Shown: positions 1 through 5,126, counted from the first letter of the stretch. The stretch: DNA of 5,126 nt from Clostridia bacterium (GCA_017503445.1 JAFVTB010000141.1:1-5126); one strand, 5' to 3'. Translations and numbers: made by a program. The notes: a model not told the origin generated them from the sequence alone.

Positions 1-689
1 AAGAACAGTACAATTATCCATATTATCAAACGCTTATTGAAAATTGCGGATATGTGAAAGAAAAAGATTGGCTTGAATATAAAATTTTTGTGCCAAAGCA
101 GCCAAACGAGCGCATCAACCGTATGAGTGAAGCGGTTTTGAAAAGATATAACCTTAAAATTGCCGACACAAGCAACAAAAATAAATTTATTGACCATTAT
201 AAAGCGCAAATTTTTGAGGTCTTGGACGAAGCATATTGCAGTTTGCACGGCGTTGTGCCATTCAATGATAAAATGCGCGAACAAATCATTTCACAATTCA
301 AAATGTTTATCAACAAGGATTTCATCATTGTGCTTGTTGACGAAAATGACCGCGTTGTTGCATTTGGATTTGCAATTCCATCGCTTTCAGATGCAATTTC
401 AAAATCAAAAGGACGCATTACCCCACCGGCACTTTGCCGCGTACTGAAAGCGGTCAAGCATCCAAAAATTGTGGATTTTGCACTCGTGGGTGTTCGCGAT
501 GAATATCAAAGCCGTGGGTTGACGGCTGTGATTATGAAACACATTATTGATGTTATGACAAAATATAAAATTGAATATGCCGAAACAAATTTGAACCTTG
601 AAGACAACATAAAAATTCAGCAAACTTGGAAAAATTTTGAGCATGACCAACACAAGCGCCGCCGTTGCTTTATCAAACACCTTGATTAA
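1..689 (+). CDS. YghO-like GNAT-fold protein, 3' part only
   Basis: The reading frame is open from base 3 to the TAA at 687-689, so the window holds about 228 C-terminal residues of a gene that begins upstream. The GTG at 54 is an internal codon: the frame continues before it with family-like residues (NYPYYQTLIENCGY) and there is no ribosome binding site. The protein resembles YghO-type acyltransferase-fold proteins, which from memory run to roughly 375-400 aa. Visible marks are the motif-A-like stretch EYQSRGLTAVIMKHI, matching the acyl-CoA pyrophosphate loop (Q/R-x-x-G-x-G/A), then AETNLNLEDN and a basic end HKRRRCFIKHLD. The second glycine of the loop is replaced (QSRGLT), so acetyl-CoA use is likely but not certain. 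The substrate is unknown. It converges on the mazG-like gene and ends just before a strong hairpin terminator. The family call is from memory of its sequence pattern. Confidence 0.8.
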   Translation, partial: EQYNYPYYQTLIENCGYVKEKDWLEYKIFVPKQPNERINRMSEAVLKRYNLKIADTSNKNKFIDHYKAQIFEVLDEAYCSLHGVVPFNDKMREQIISQFKMFINKDFIIVLVDENDRVVAFGFAIPSLSDAISKSKGRITPPALCRVLKAVKHPKIVDFALVGVRDEYQSRGLTAVIMKHIIDVMTKYKIEYAETNLNLEDNIKIQQTWKNFEHDQHKRRRCFIKHLD

Positions 690-695
690 ATACAT

Positions 696-727
696 AAAAA
701 ATTCACTTTGTAAAAAGTGAATTTTTT
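696..727. terminator. Bidirectional intrinsic terminator between convergent genes
   Basis: A perfect 14-bp inverted repeat (696-709 with 714-727) closes on a GTAA tetraloop, a GNRA-type loop. The A run on the left arm and the T run on the right arm give a U-tract to transcripts from either strand. It begins 6 bases after the GNAT stop and lies about 50 bases beyond the mazG-like stop on the other strand, so it can end both transcripts. Confidence 0.85.
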
Positions 728-777
728 ATTCAATTTATTTAAAAAGACTTATTTTATATTAAAAAACAATTGTTTTA

Positions 778-1086
778 TTATTTTTTTATTTCTTTTATTT
801 CATTTTTAAATTTTTGCATTTTTTGTTCAATTGCGGCATTAACCTTGTCCTCGCCAAAAAGATTTATCATTTCTTCAATGCAGATAAACACATCGGCAAT
901 TTCTTCAACCAAATTGTTTTCAATTTCTGCCTGGCCTTGATATTCGTTGTGTAAAAGTTTTCGCTTGAATTTGCTGATTGCAACGGTCAATTCTGCCATT
1001 TCTTCAACACACTGATCATATTGCCCAACAATGCCCCAAATTTCCACGGCCTCATCATAAACTTTTAATCTTTCTTCTTTGGTCAT
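778..1086 (-). CDS. MazG-like nucleotide pyrophosphohydrolase
   Basis: This is a 102-aa protein of the all-alpha NTP pyrophosphatase (MazG-like) superfamily, which hydrolyses nucleoside triphosphates to the monophosphate and pyrophosphate using Mg ions. The metal-binding signature is present in two helices: E28-E29-M-A-E32-L and E61-E62-I-A-D65-V, the usual ExxE and ExxD pattern. Its length matches single-domain members rather than the two-domain MazG of E. coli. The ATG at 1086 is chosen because AAAGGAGT sits 4-5 bases ahead; the in-frame codons further upstream lack a ribosome binding site and would add an unlikely 14-residue leader. It lies after the rplA terminator and so is probably a separate unit. 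The true substrate (house-cleaning of damaged nucleotides, dUTP or dCTP) cannot be told from the sequence. Confidence 0.85.
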   Translation of the reverse strand: MTKEERLKVYDEAVEIWGIVGQYDQCVEEMAELTVAISKFKRKLLHNEYQGQAEIENNLVEEIADVFICIEEMINLFGEDKVNAAIEQKMQKFKNEIKEIKK

Positions 1087-1105
1087 ATTAACTCCTTTTT
1101 TTATA

Positions 1106-1114
1106 AATATACCA
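1106..1114 (-). promoter_or_regulatory. Possible extended -10 promoter of the mazG-like gene
   Basis: On the minus strand TGG-TATATT matches an extended -10 (TGnTATAAT, five of six in the hexamer). No good -35 is seen 17 bases upstream. The leader would be very short, about 12-14 bases, but would still contain the ribosome binding site. The alternative is expression by read-through of the rplA terminator. Confidence 0.35.
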
Positions 1115-1141
1115 TATACATGACACACAACTGCTTTATAT

Positions 1142-1172
1142 AAAAAAATTTGGGAGGTTGTCCCAAATTTTT
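1142..1172 (-). terminator. Intrinsic terminator of the ribosomal protein operon
   Basis: A perfect 12-bp stem (1144-1155 with 1161-1172) with a 5-base loop is followed on the minus strand by an uninterrupted T tract. It begins 2 bases after the rplA stop codon. The position and shape make it the end of the rpmG-to-rplA transcript, so rplJ and rplL are not part of it. Confidence 0.9.
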
Positions 1173-1174
1173 AA

Positions 1175-1858
1175 TTATGAACGCGCGTTAAGTTTGATAC
1201 CTACGCCCATTGTTGAAGTTACGGTTACATTTTTAATGTATTGACCTTTTGCAGCAGCAGGTTTTGCTTTTACAATTGCCGCCATAAGGGTTTCGTAGTT
1301 TTCCATAAGTTTTTCAACGCCGAAGCTTGCCTTGCCAAACAAAACGTGAATGTTGTTTGTTTTGTCAAGACGATATTCAACTTTACCGGCTTTAACATCG
1401 TTGATTGCTTTTGTTACATCAACAGTTACTGTGCCAGATTTTGGGTTTGGCATCAAACCTTTTGGACCAAGCACACGTGCGATGCGACCAACAACACCCA
1501 TCATATCAGGTGTTGTGATGCAGACATCAAAGTCGAGCCAACCGCCTTGGATTTTAGCGATCATATCTTCTGCGCCAACGAAATCAGCGCCTGCCTTTTC
1601 AGCTTCATCTGCCTTATCACCTTTTGCGATAACCAAAACGCGAACTTTTTTACCTGTGCCGTTTGGAAGAACCACAACGCCACGAACTTGTTGATCTGCG
1701 TTACGGCCGTCAACACCAAGTTTAAGGTGAAGTTCCATACTTTCATCAAATTTTGCGTTTGCATTTTTGATTGCAAGTTCAAGGCCTTCTTTCACATCAT
1801 AAAGTTTTGTTGAATCAACAGCTGCTTTGGCTGCTTTAAATCTTTTGCTGATTGCCAT
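1175..1858 (-). CDS. rplA: 50S ribosomal protein L1
   Basis: L1 forms the mobile L1 stalk of the large subunit, binding 23S rRNA helices 76-78 and helping deacylated tRNA leave the E site. In many bacteria it also represses the L11-L1 mRNA. The 227-aa product is close to the usual 230-235. The family signature is intact at about 124-140 (GRIARVLGPKGLMPNPK), and RNA-contact residues of domain I are present: F37 and the C-terminal T216-M217-G218. The ATG at 1858 starts MAISKRFKAA. It lies one base after the rplK stop, and its ribosome binding site GAGGAGG (1868-1874) is inside the end of rplK, so the two genes are probably translationally coupled. A longer in-frame extension of six residues overlaps rplK and lacks a good site. 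The gene ends at a terminator. Confidence 0.98.
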   Translation of the reverse strand: MAISKRFKAAKAAVDSTKLYDVKEGLELAIKNANAKFDESMELHLKLGVDGRNADQQVRGVVVLPNGTGKKVRVLVIAKGDKADEAEKAGADFVGAEDMIAKIQGGWLDFDVCITTPDMMGVVGRIARVLGPKGLMPNPKSGTVTVDVTKAINDVKAGKVEYRLDKTNNIHVLFGKASFGVEKLMENYETLMAAIVKAKPAAAKGQYIKNVTVTSTMGVGIKLNARS

Positions 1859-1859
1859 A

Positions 1860-2294
1860 TTATTCTGCCTCCTCAACTGTTACACCCATGCTGCGGGCTG
1901 TGCCTGCGATCATTGACATTGCAGTTTCGATGTTTTTTGCATTAAGGTCTGGCATCTTAAGTGTTGCAATTTCTTTGATTTGTGCTTGTGTGATTTTTGC
2001 GACTTTTTCTTTGTTTGGTTTTGCAGATGCTTTATCAAGACCACATGCCTTTTTGATAAGAACTGGTGCAGGTGGTGTTTTCATAACGAAATCGAATGAA
2101 CGATCTTGATAAATGTTGATTACCACTGGGATAATCAATCCTGCTTGTGATGCGGTTTTTTCGTTGAAATCTTTTACGAAAAGACCGATGTTGATCCCGT
2201 GAGGCCCAAGAGATGAGCCGACAGGAGGGCCAGCAGTTGCTTTTCCAGCTGGCAATTGCAGTTTAACAACTGCAGTAAGTTTTGCTTTTGCCAT
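1860..2294 (-). CDS. rplK: 50S ribosomal protein L11
   Basis: L11 binds the GTPase-associated centre of 23S rRNA and with it forms the platform for elongation factors, the stringent-response sensor RelA and thiopeptide antibiotics. At 144 aa the length is normal. The N-terminal domain has KLQLPAGKAT and the proline-rich segment PPVG (residues 23-26). The C-terminal rRNA-binding domain has TPPAPVLIKKA and the family signature around KNIETAMSMIAGTARSMGV. The usual GPALGQ after PPV reads GSSLGP here (residues 26-31), discussed as a finding. The ATG at 2294 follows AAAAGGAG (2302-2309) by 7 bases. Upstream is a hairpin that looks like the L1 autoregulatory site; downstream rplA follows after a single base. 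Confidence 0.98.
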   Translation of the reverse strand: MAKAKLTAVVKLQLPAGKATAGPPVGSSLGPHGINIGLFVKDFNEKTASQAGLIIPVVINIYQDRSFDFVMKTPPAPVLIKKACGLDKASAKPNKEKVAKITQAQIKEIATLKMPDLNAKNIETAMSMIAGTARSMGVTVEEAE

Positions 2295-2310
2295 TTTGTC
2301 TCTCCTTTTA

Positions 2311-2345
2311 TGTGGTTTGGGGGTGTGGCAAAACACCCTCCCACA
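2311..2345 (-). promoter_or_regulatory. Probable L1-binding leader hairpin of rplKA
   Basis: In the minus-strand RNA, UGUGG pairs with CCACA (2341-2345 with 2311-2315), and GGGUGU pairs with ACACCC (2333-2338 with 2321-2326). Between the stems lie an unpaired GA (2339-2340) on the 5' side and CCAAA (2316-2320) on the 3' side; the terminal loop has 6 bases. The 23S rRNA L1 site has the same plan: a GGUGG/CCACC stem, then GA before an upper stem, and a purine-rich 3' bulge ending in A residues. The hairpin ends one base before the rplK ribosome binding site, where bound L1 could block translation. The assignment is by pattern, not by search. Confidence 0.6.
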
Positions 2346-2358
2346 AAAAAATTTTGCT

Positions 2359-2450
2359 GGGGCGTGCCTTCACAAACCCTTGCGGGTTTGCGGGCGGCTT
2401 GCAAAGCCGCCCCTGCGCGCCATTCGGCGCGCCAAGGCACGCCCGCCCCG
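2359..2450. repeat. GC-rich cloverleaf-shaped palindromic element
   Basis: This block is far richer in G+C than its surroundings. An 11-bp perfect outer stem (2360-2370 with 2434-2444) encloses three consecutive perfect hairpins: 2373-2379/2384-2390 (7 bp, TTGC loop), 2392-2400/2404-2412 (9 bp, GCA loop) and 2415-2421/2426-2432 (7 bp, ATTC loop). Only 1-2 bases join neighbouring helices, giving a four-way junction. Extra CGCCCC at 2444-2449 allows a slipped outer stem. It is not a tRNA: the arm loops are 3-4 bases and there is no T-loop or CCA end. It begins 2 bases past the nusG stop. It may be a dispersed intergenic palindrome, or a structure that divides the nusG and rplK parts of the transcript. 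No second copy lies in this window. Confidence 0.75.
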
Positions 2451-2452
2451 AT

Positions 2453-2971
2453 TTATGCCTTTCTTATTTGTGAATAATCCAAAGTTGCCTCTGTGTCGCG
2501 GCCAAACATTTCAACCACAACCTTGGCCTTTCCGTTTTCCGCATCAACAGAAACCACTGTGCCCACAAATTTATCCAGTGGACCATCAATGATTTCAACC
2601 TTATCGCCTGCGGCAAGGTCAAGCTCAACCCTTGCAGGTTGTTCAAGGTGAAGTTTGCGAACTTCGTCTTCGGTTAGAGCAAGTGGACGACCTTTTGGCC
2701 CAACAAAGCCCGTGATGCCGCGCGTTCTTGTGATGTTATGCCAAATATCATCGCCGTAAATCATTTTCACAATTAAATAGCAAGGCATAACCTTTCTGCG
2801 CACCAATTTCTTTTTGCCGTTTTTTTCTTCAAGCACTTCTTCCATAGGAATGATGATATCGAAAATGCGATCCTGCAAATTGAATTTGTCGCGCACGGTT
2901 TCAAGGTTTTCTTTTGCAACATTTTCATATCCAGAAAATGTGTGCAAAACATACCATTTTGCTTGTTCCAT
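2453..2971 (-). CDS. nusG: Transcription termination/antitermination factor NusG
   Basis: NusG binds the clamp of RNA polymerase through its N-terminal NGN domain, modulating pausing and elongation. Through its C-terminal KOW domain it contacts ribosomal protein S10 or Rho. The 172-aa product has the standard layout: NGN at about 4-105, starting AKWYVLHTFSGYE and including TRTRGITGFVGP at 81-92, then a short linker, and KOW at about 119-172 (GDKVEIIDGPLDKFVGTV, then MFGRDTEATLDYSQI). The common PGY after the NGN basic segment is PCY here (63-65). The ATG at 2971 has AAAAGGGG 5 bases ahead. secE ends 17 bases upstream, consistent with one operon, and the GC-rich palindromic element begins almost directly after the stop. 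Confidence 0.98.
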   Translation of the reverse strand: MEQAKWYVLHTFSGYENVAKENLETVRDKFNLQDRIFDIIIPMEEVLEEKNGKKKLVRRKVMPCYLIVKMIYGDDIWHNITRTRGITGFVGPKGRPLALTEDEVRKLHLEQPARVELDLAAGDKVEIIDGPLDKFVGTVVSVDAENGKAKVVVEMFGRDTEATLDYSQIRKA

Positions 2972-2988
2972 TTTTTCCCCTTTTAAGA

Positions 2989-3366
2989 TTAGTAGATACT
3001 GTTAATAAACAATGTGTAAATCACTTCAAGGAGTTTATGAATCCCCAAAAGCGCAACTGCGAAGATTGCCACCACGGTCAAAACTGTGGCTGTTTTCTTT
3101 GCAACTTGCTTAACGGTTGGCCAGTTCACTTTTTTAAGTTCAGAAAAAACTTCTTTGGTTTTTTTCTTGATCTTTGAAGATTTCTTTTCAACCTTTTTGT
3201 TTTTCTTGACCTTTTCGTTTGTTTGTTGCTTTGGTGTTTCAATCACTTCAGCCGCAGTTTCAACTTCAACATTTTCTGTGGTTTCAACCACAACTTCTTC
3301 AACCTTTGCAGGTTGTTGACTTTTGGCGCTTTCCTTCAACTTCTTTTTTGTGTTTTTACTTGGCAT
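2989..3366 (-). CDS. secE: Preprotein translocase subunit SecE with N-terminal extension
   Basis: SecE is the clamp subunit of the SecYEG protein-export channel in the cytoplasmic membrane. The 125-aa product has a recognisable SecE core at about 70-122: the amphipathic helix EVFSELKKVNWPT (72-84) with the conserved W-P-T, then one membrane segment at about 92-113 (TATVLTVVAIFAVALLG). Before it lies about 65 residues of low-complexity Lys, Glu, Val and Thr, which most single-span SecE proteins (around 60 aa) lack; no extra membrane helices are seen in it. The ATG at 3366 is preferred because the GGGGG ribosome binding site (3375-3379) is 8 bases ahead; a TTG two codons upstream would be only 2 bases from it. 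It follows rpmG closely and precedes nusG by 17 bases. Confidence 0.95.
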   Translation of the reverse strand: MPSKNTKKKLKESAKSQQPAKVEEVVVETTENVEVETAAEVIETPKQQTNEKVKKNKKVEKKSSKIKKKTKEVFSELKKVNWPTVKQVAKKTATVLTVVAIFAVALLGIHKLLEVIYTLFINSIY

Positions 3367-3380
3367 ATACAATTCCCCCT

Positions 3381-3551
3381 TTATTTTGTTTCTTTATGCA
3401 AAGTTCTTTTGTTGCACTTTGGGCAAAACTTCATTATTTCAATTCTGTCAGGGTTGTTGCGTTTGTTTTTTGTTGTTGCATAATTGCGTTCTTTGCATTC
3501 AGTGCAAGCAAGCGTGATGCGTTCATTGATTTGACTTTTTTTCTTTCCCAT
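3381..3551 (-). CDS. rpmG: 50S ribosomal protein L33, zinc-binding form
   Basis: This short gene codes for 56 aa, MGKKKSQINERITLACTECK at its start, ending in KCNKRTLHKETK. It is a large-subunit protein located near the E site. Both cysteine pairs of the zinc ribbon are present (C16-x2-C19 and C43-x2-C46), so this is the zinc-containing C+ paralogue; some bacteria switch to a cysteine-free form when zinc is scarce. The body matches L33 (RNYATTKNKRNNPDRIEIMKFCP). The ATG at 3551 has GGAGG (3559-3563) 7 bases ahead. It is the first gene of the operon, and its TAA is 14 bases before the secE ATG, with the secE ribosome binding site in between. The rpmG-secE-nusG order is common in Bacillota. Confidence 0.96.
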   Translation of the reverse strand: MGKKKSQINERITLACTECKERNYATTKNKRNNPDRIEIMKFCPKCNKRTLHKETK

Positions 3552-3563
3552 TGTTGTTCCTCC

Positions 3564-3593
3564 GTTTAAAAAAACTCCATAAGGAGTTCAAAC
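3564..3593 (-). promoter_or_regulatory. Terminator-like hairpin in the rpmG leader
   Basis: On the minus strand AACTCC (3583-3588) pairs with GGAGTT (3573-3578) over a 4-base loop, and five more T residues follow (3568-3572). Flanking GTTT (3590-3593) can also pair with AAAC (3564-3567), closing a larger hairpin. It lies a few bases after the predicted transcription start and just ahead of the rpmG ribosome binding site. It has the form of a weak intrinsic terminator or attenuator; a 6-bp stem so near the 5' end may be too short to terminate efficiently. Confidence 0.45.
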
Positions 3594-3601
3594 TTGCATG
3601 T

Positions 3602-3630
3602 ATGATATCACAATAAAACCTTTTTGTCAA
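3602..3630 (-). promoter_or_regulatory. Sigma-A promoter of the rpmG-secE-nusG-rplK-rplA operon
   Basis: The minus strand carries a perfect -35 TTGACA (3625-3630), a 17-base spacer and the -10 TATCAT (3602-3607), with an extended -10 TGA directly ahead. Transcription should begin near 3594-3597, giving a leader of about 45 bases before rpmG. It is the only strong promoter seen for the five-gene operon; none was found between nusG and rplK. Confidence 0.85.
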
Positions 3631-3743
3631 TAGTTTTTTTATGATTTGTTTTTATTATATATAATTATTTACTTTTGATAATCAATATAATAGGCGCACT
3701 GTTAAGCGTGCCAAGTATTTTCATATGTCACCCATATCAAATT

Positions 3744-5036
3744 TTATTTTTCCAAGTCTTGCTGGCAAACATTGATTTTTAATTGTTCTTCTTTTATATT
3801 TGGACCGCAAGCAGAGATTGAAATGCGTGAACGAAGAAGTTTTTGGGCAAAACTTTGAATATCTTCTTTTGAAACTGTTTCAATCTTTGCATTGATTTCT
3901 TCATCGGTGAGGACATGACCATAAAGATGGTCATCTTCAGCATTATCTTGACACACCTCCTCACGATCATCCTTATCAAAAGCATTTTGAGATTTAAATG
4001 TCATTTTTGCACGAGCAAATTCTTCTTCTGTGATGCCGTTTTGGGCCATATCGTGCAAAACTTTAAAAATTTCTTTTTTCGTGATTTCAAGATTTTGTGG
4101 ACTTACGCCTGCGCCAACCATGATGTATCCAAATTTGTGCATTGCATAATAATGCGATGAAATTGAATAAGCCAAGCCCTTGTTTTCGCGAATATTCACA
4201 TAAAGGCGACTGCTGAAGCCACGACCAAACACACGATTAAACAAAATGGCTGTGAACCTTTCATCTTCCTTTGCATCAGGGCCAGCAAAACCAATATAGA
4301 GTTTCACTTGATTGATATCCCGCGGAATTGCCACAGCTTGTTTTTGTGGTATTGGCCAAATATTTTTTTCTTGCCCAGAAACAAGCCCCTTGCCACCAAA
4401 ATATTTACCAAAATGTTGGCGAAGAACTTTTGTTACATCCAAAAGGTCAAGATTGCCAACCACTGAAAAAGTGATATTACTGCCCAAATAATGCTTTTCC
4501 ATAAATTCGCGCAAATGAGCAGGCGTAAGTTTTTGCACATCTTCCCTTTTGCCAAGAACGGCGTGGGCATGCGGCACAAAATTTGACATCATTGCCGTGT
4601 GCATCCCCATAAACGCAACCCGTGAAGGATTATCATTTGATGCATTGATTTCTTCCAAAATCACATTTTTTTCTGAATTAAATTCATCTTCCAAAAACAG
4701 CGGGTTTGAAAGCATATCGCCAAAAATTTCGGCGCAACCAGCAAAACTTTCAGGCAAGCAACGGAAATGATATGCAGTTATATCAGAAGATGTTGAGGCG
4801 TTCATTTCGGCGCCAAGCGCTTCCATTTTTTCAGAGATTTCAAGCACATTGTATTTTTGACTTGACTTAAACATCATATGTTCCAAGAAGTGTGCCACAC
4901 CAAAGTTTTCAGGAGTTTCGGCGCCAGCCCCCTTGAACACATTGAACGAAAATGCAACATATGGCGCGTTTTCATCTTTTTCCAGAACCACCCTTGCGCC
5001 GCTTGGACAGGTCATTGTTATAATTTTGTTTGTCAT
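3744..5036 (-). CDS. M16B-family zinc metallopeptidase (processing-peptidase-like)
   Basis: This 430-aa protein belongs to the M16B group, related to mitochondrial processing peptidase and Bacillus MlpA/YmxG. The inverted zinc motif H49-F-L-E52-H53 is intact, and the third zinc ligand E129 lies in VILEEI with the usual spacing after it. The second half has the conserved R283-x6-Y290 pair in RENKGLAYS, so both M16 domains (about 1-215 and 220-425) are present and the enzyme is probably active. No signal peptide or membrane segment is seen, implying a cytoplasmic enzyme that cleaves peptides. The ATG at 5036 has AAGGGGGTGG 5-6 bases upstream; a 19-residue in-frame extension would overlap the promoter and is rejected. 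It is transcribed alone, with no clear terminator. The substrate is unknown. M16B proteins often have a partner gene, which is not visible here. Confidence 0.93.
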   Translation of the reverse strand: MTNKIITMTCPSGARVVLEKDENAPYVAFSFNVFKGAGAETPENFGVAHFLEHMMFKSSQKYNVLEISEKMEALGAEMNASTSSDITAYHFRCLPESFAGCAEIFGDMLSNPLFLEDEFNSEKNVILEEINASNDNPSRVAFMGMHTAMMSNFVPHAHAVLGKREDVQKLTPAHLREFMEKHYLGSNITFSVVGNLDLLDVTKVLRQHFGKYFGGKGLVSGQEKNIWPIPQKQAVAIPRDINQVKLYIGFAGPDAKEDERFTAILFNRVFGRGFSSRLYVNIRENKGLAYSISSHYYAMHKFGYIMVGAGVSPQNLEITKKEIFKVLHDMAQNGITEEEFARAKMTFKSQNAFDKDDREEVCQDNAEDDHLYGHVLTDEEINAKIETVSKEDIQSFAQKLLRSRISISACGPNIKEEQLKINVCQQDLEK

Positions 5037-5058
5037 AAACCACCCCCTTATGCATTTT

Positions 5059-5087
5059 ATTATACACCATAAAAAAAATTGTGTCAA
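5059..5087 (-). promoter_or_regulatory. Consensus sigma-A promoter of the M16 peptidase gene
   Basis: The minus strand has TTGACA (5082-5087), exactly 17 bases, then TATAAT (5059-5064), a perfect match to the consensus in both boxes. Transcription should begin near 5052, leaving a leader of about 15 bases with the ribosome binding site. The -35 box lies inside an inverted repeat (see the next feature). Confidence 0.9.
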
Positions 5088-5103
5088 TATCAAAACACAA
5101 TTT
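5071..5103 (-). terminator. Inverted repeat with T tract over the -35 box
   Basis: A perfect 9-bp repeat (5076-5084 and 5095-5103) is separated by 10 bases. On the minus strand the right-hand arm ends in a run of eight T residues, as in an intrinsic terminator for a gene lying beyond the right edge of the window. The same dyad overlaps the M16 -35 box, so an operator is the alternative reading. Confidence 0.45.
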
Positions 5104-5126
5104 CAAAAAAAGTATTTTTTTTATAA

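Noticed and set aside
54..689. GTG at 54 as the start of a complete 211-aa GNAT gene.
   Set aside because: The frame continues upstream to the window edge with family-like residues, and no ribosome binding site precedes the GTG.
763..776. Palindrome AAAACAATTGTTTT just after the mazG-like stop as a terminator.
   Set aside because: Only a 5-bp AT-rich stem with an AATT loop; the strong bidirectional hairpin at 696-727 explains termination better.
1241..1813. Long plus-strand reading frames opposite rplA, and others opposite rplK, nusG and secE.
   Set aside because: They lie antisense to clearly recognised genes, have biased compositions, and show no ribosome binding site or family resemblance.
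2359..2450. tRNA or tRNA-like gene, because of the cloverleaf shape.
   Set aside because: The arms have 3-4 base loops, there is no anticodon or T-loop, and the acceptor-like stem is 11 bp.
3675..3685. TTGAT-A-ATCAA dyad upstream of the rpmG promoter, resembling part of a regulator site.
   Set aside because: Only 5 bp per arm in very AT-rich DNA and about 45 bases from the -35 box; chance is a sufficient explanation.
3693..3712. Imperfect GC-rich hairpin after the M16 gene as a possible terminator.
   Set aside because: The stem holds a mismatch and a G-U pair, and no T tract follows on the minus strand; only TATTATATT is present.
3665..3724. A 19-codon minus-strand reading frame (MKILGTLNSAPIILIIKSK) between the M16 stop and the rpmG promoter, preceded by GGGTGA.
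   Set aside because: Short frames of this size occur by chance in AT-rich spacers, the ribosome binding site is weak, and no family is recognised. Conservation in relatives would be needed to accept it.

Overview
The window looks like a low-GC chromosome segment from a Gram-positive-type bacterium, probably Bacillota and perhaps an uncultured Clostridia-like lineage. This rests on the rpmG-secE-nusG-rplK-rplA order, near-consensus sigma-A promoters, strong GGAGG-type ribosome binding sites, AT-rich spacers, and TAA as the stop codon of all eight genes. TGA is not needed as a sense codon, so the code is standard. The species cannot be named from this sequence.

Layout: the 3' part of a YghO-like GNAT-fold gene enters on the plus strand and ends at a hairpin terminator (696-727). 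Everything else reads on the minus strand. From right to left these are: an M16B zinc peptidase with its own consensus promoter (about 5087 to 3744); a strong promoter (3602-3630) feeding rpmG, secE, nusG, rplK and rplA; a clean intrinsic terminator (1142-1172); and a small MazG-like NTP pyrophosphatase (1086 to 778) that converges on the GNAT gene. rpmG (L33, 56 aa) is short and easily missed.

The central operon combines translation (L33, L11, L1), protein export (SecE) and transcription elongation (NusG). Its interest lies in the non-coding parts. Between nusG and rplK there is a very GC-rich block (2359-2450) that folds into an 11-bp closing stem enclosing three perfect hairpins, a cloverleaf-shaped palindromic element unlike its AT-rich surroundings. 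Next to it, just before the rplK ribosome binding site, a second hairpin (2311-2345) resembles the L1-binding site of 23S rRNA and so is probably the autoregulatory L1 leader of rplKA. The rpmG leader holds a small terminator-like hairpin almost at the predicted transcription start. The rplJ-rplL-rpoB genes that usually follow rplA are absent here. No spacer exceeds 300 bases, and no tRNA, rRNA, CRISPR array or insertion sequence was seen. I found no wholly new multi-gene system; the best leads are the palindromic element and the two leader structures.
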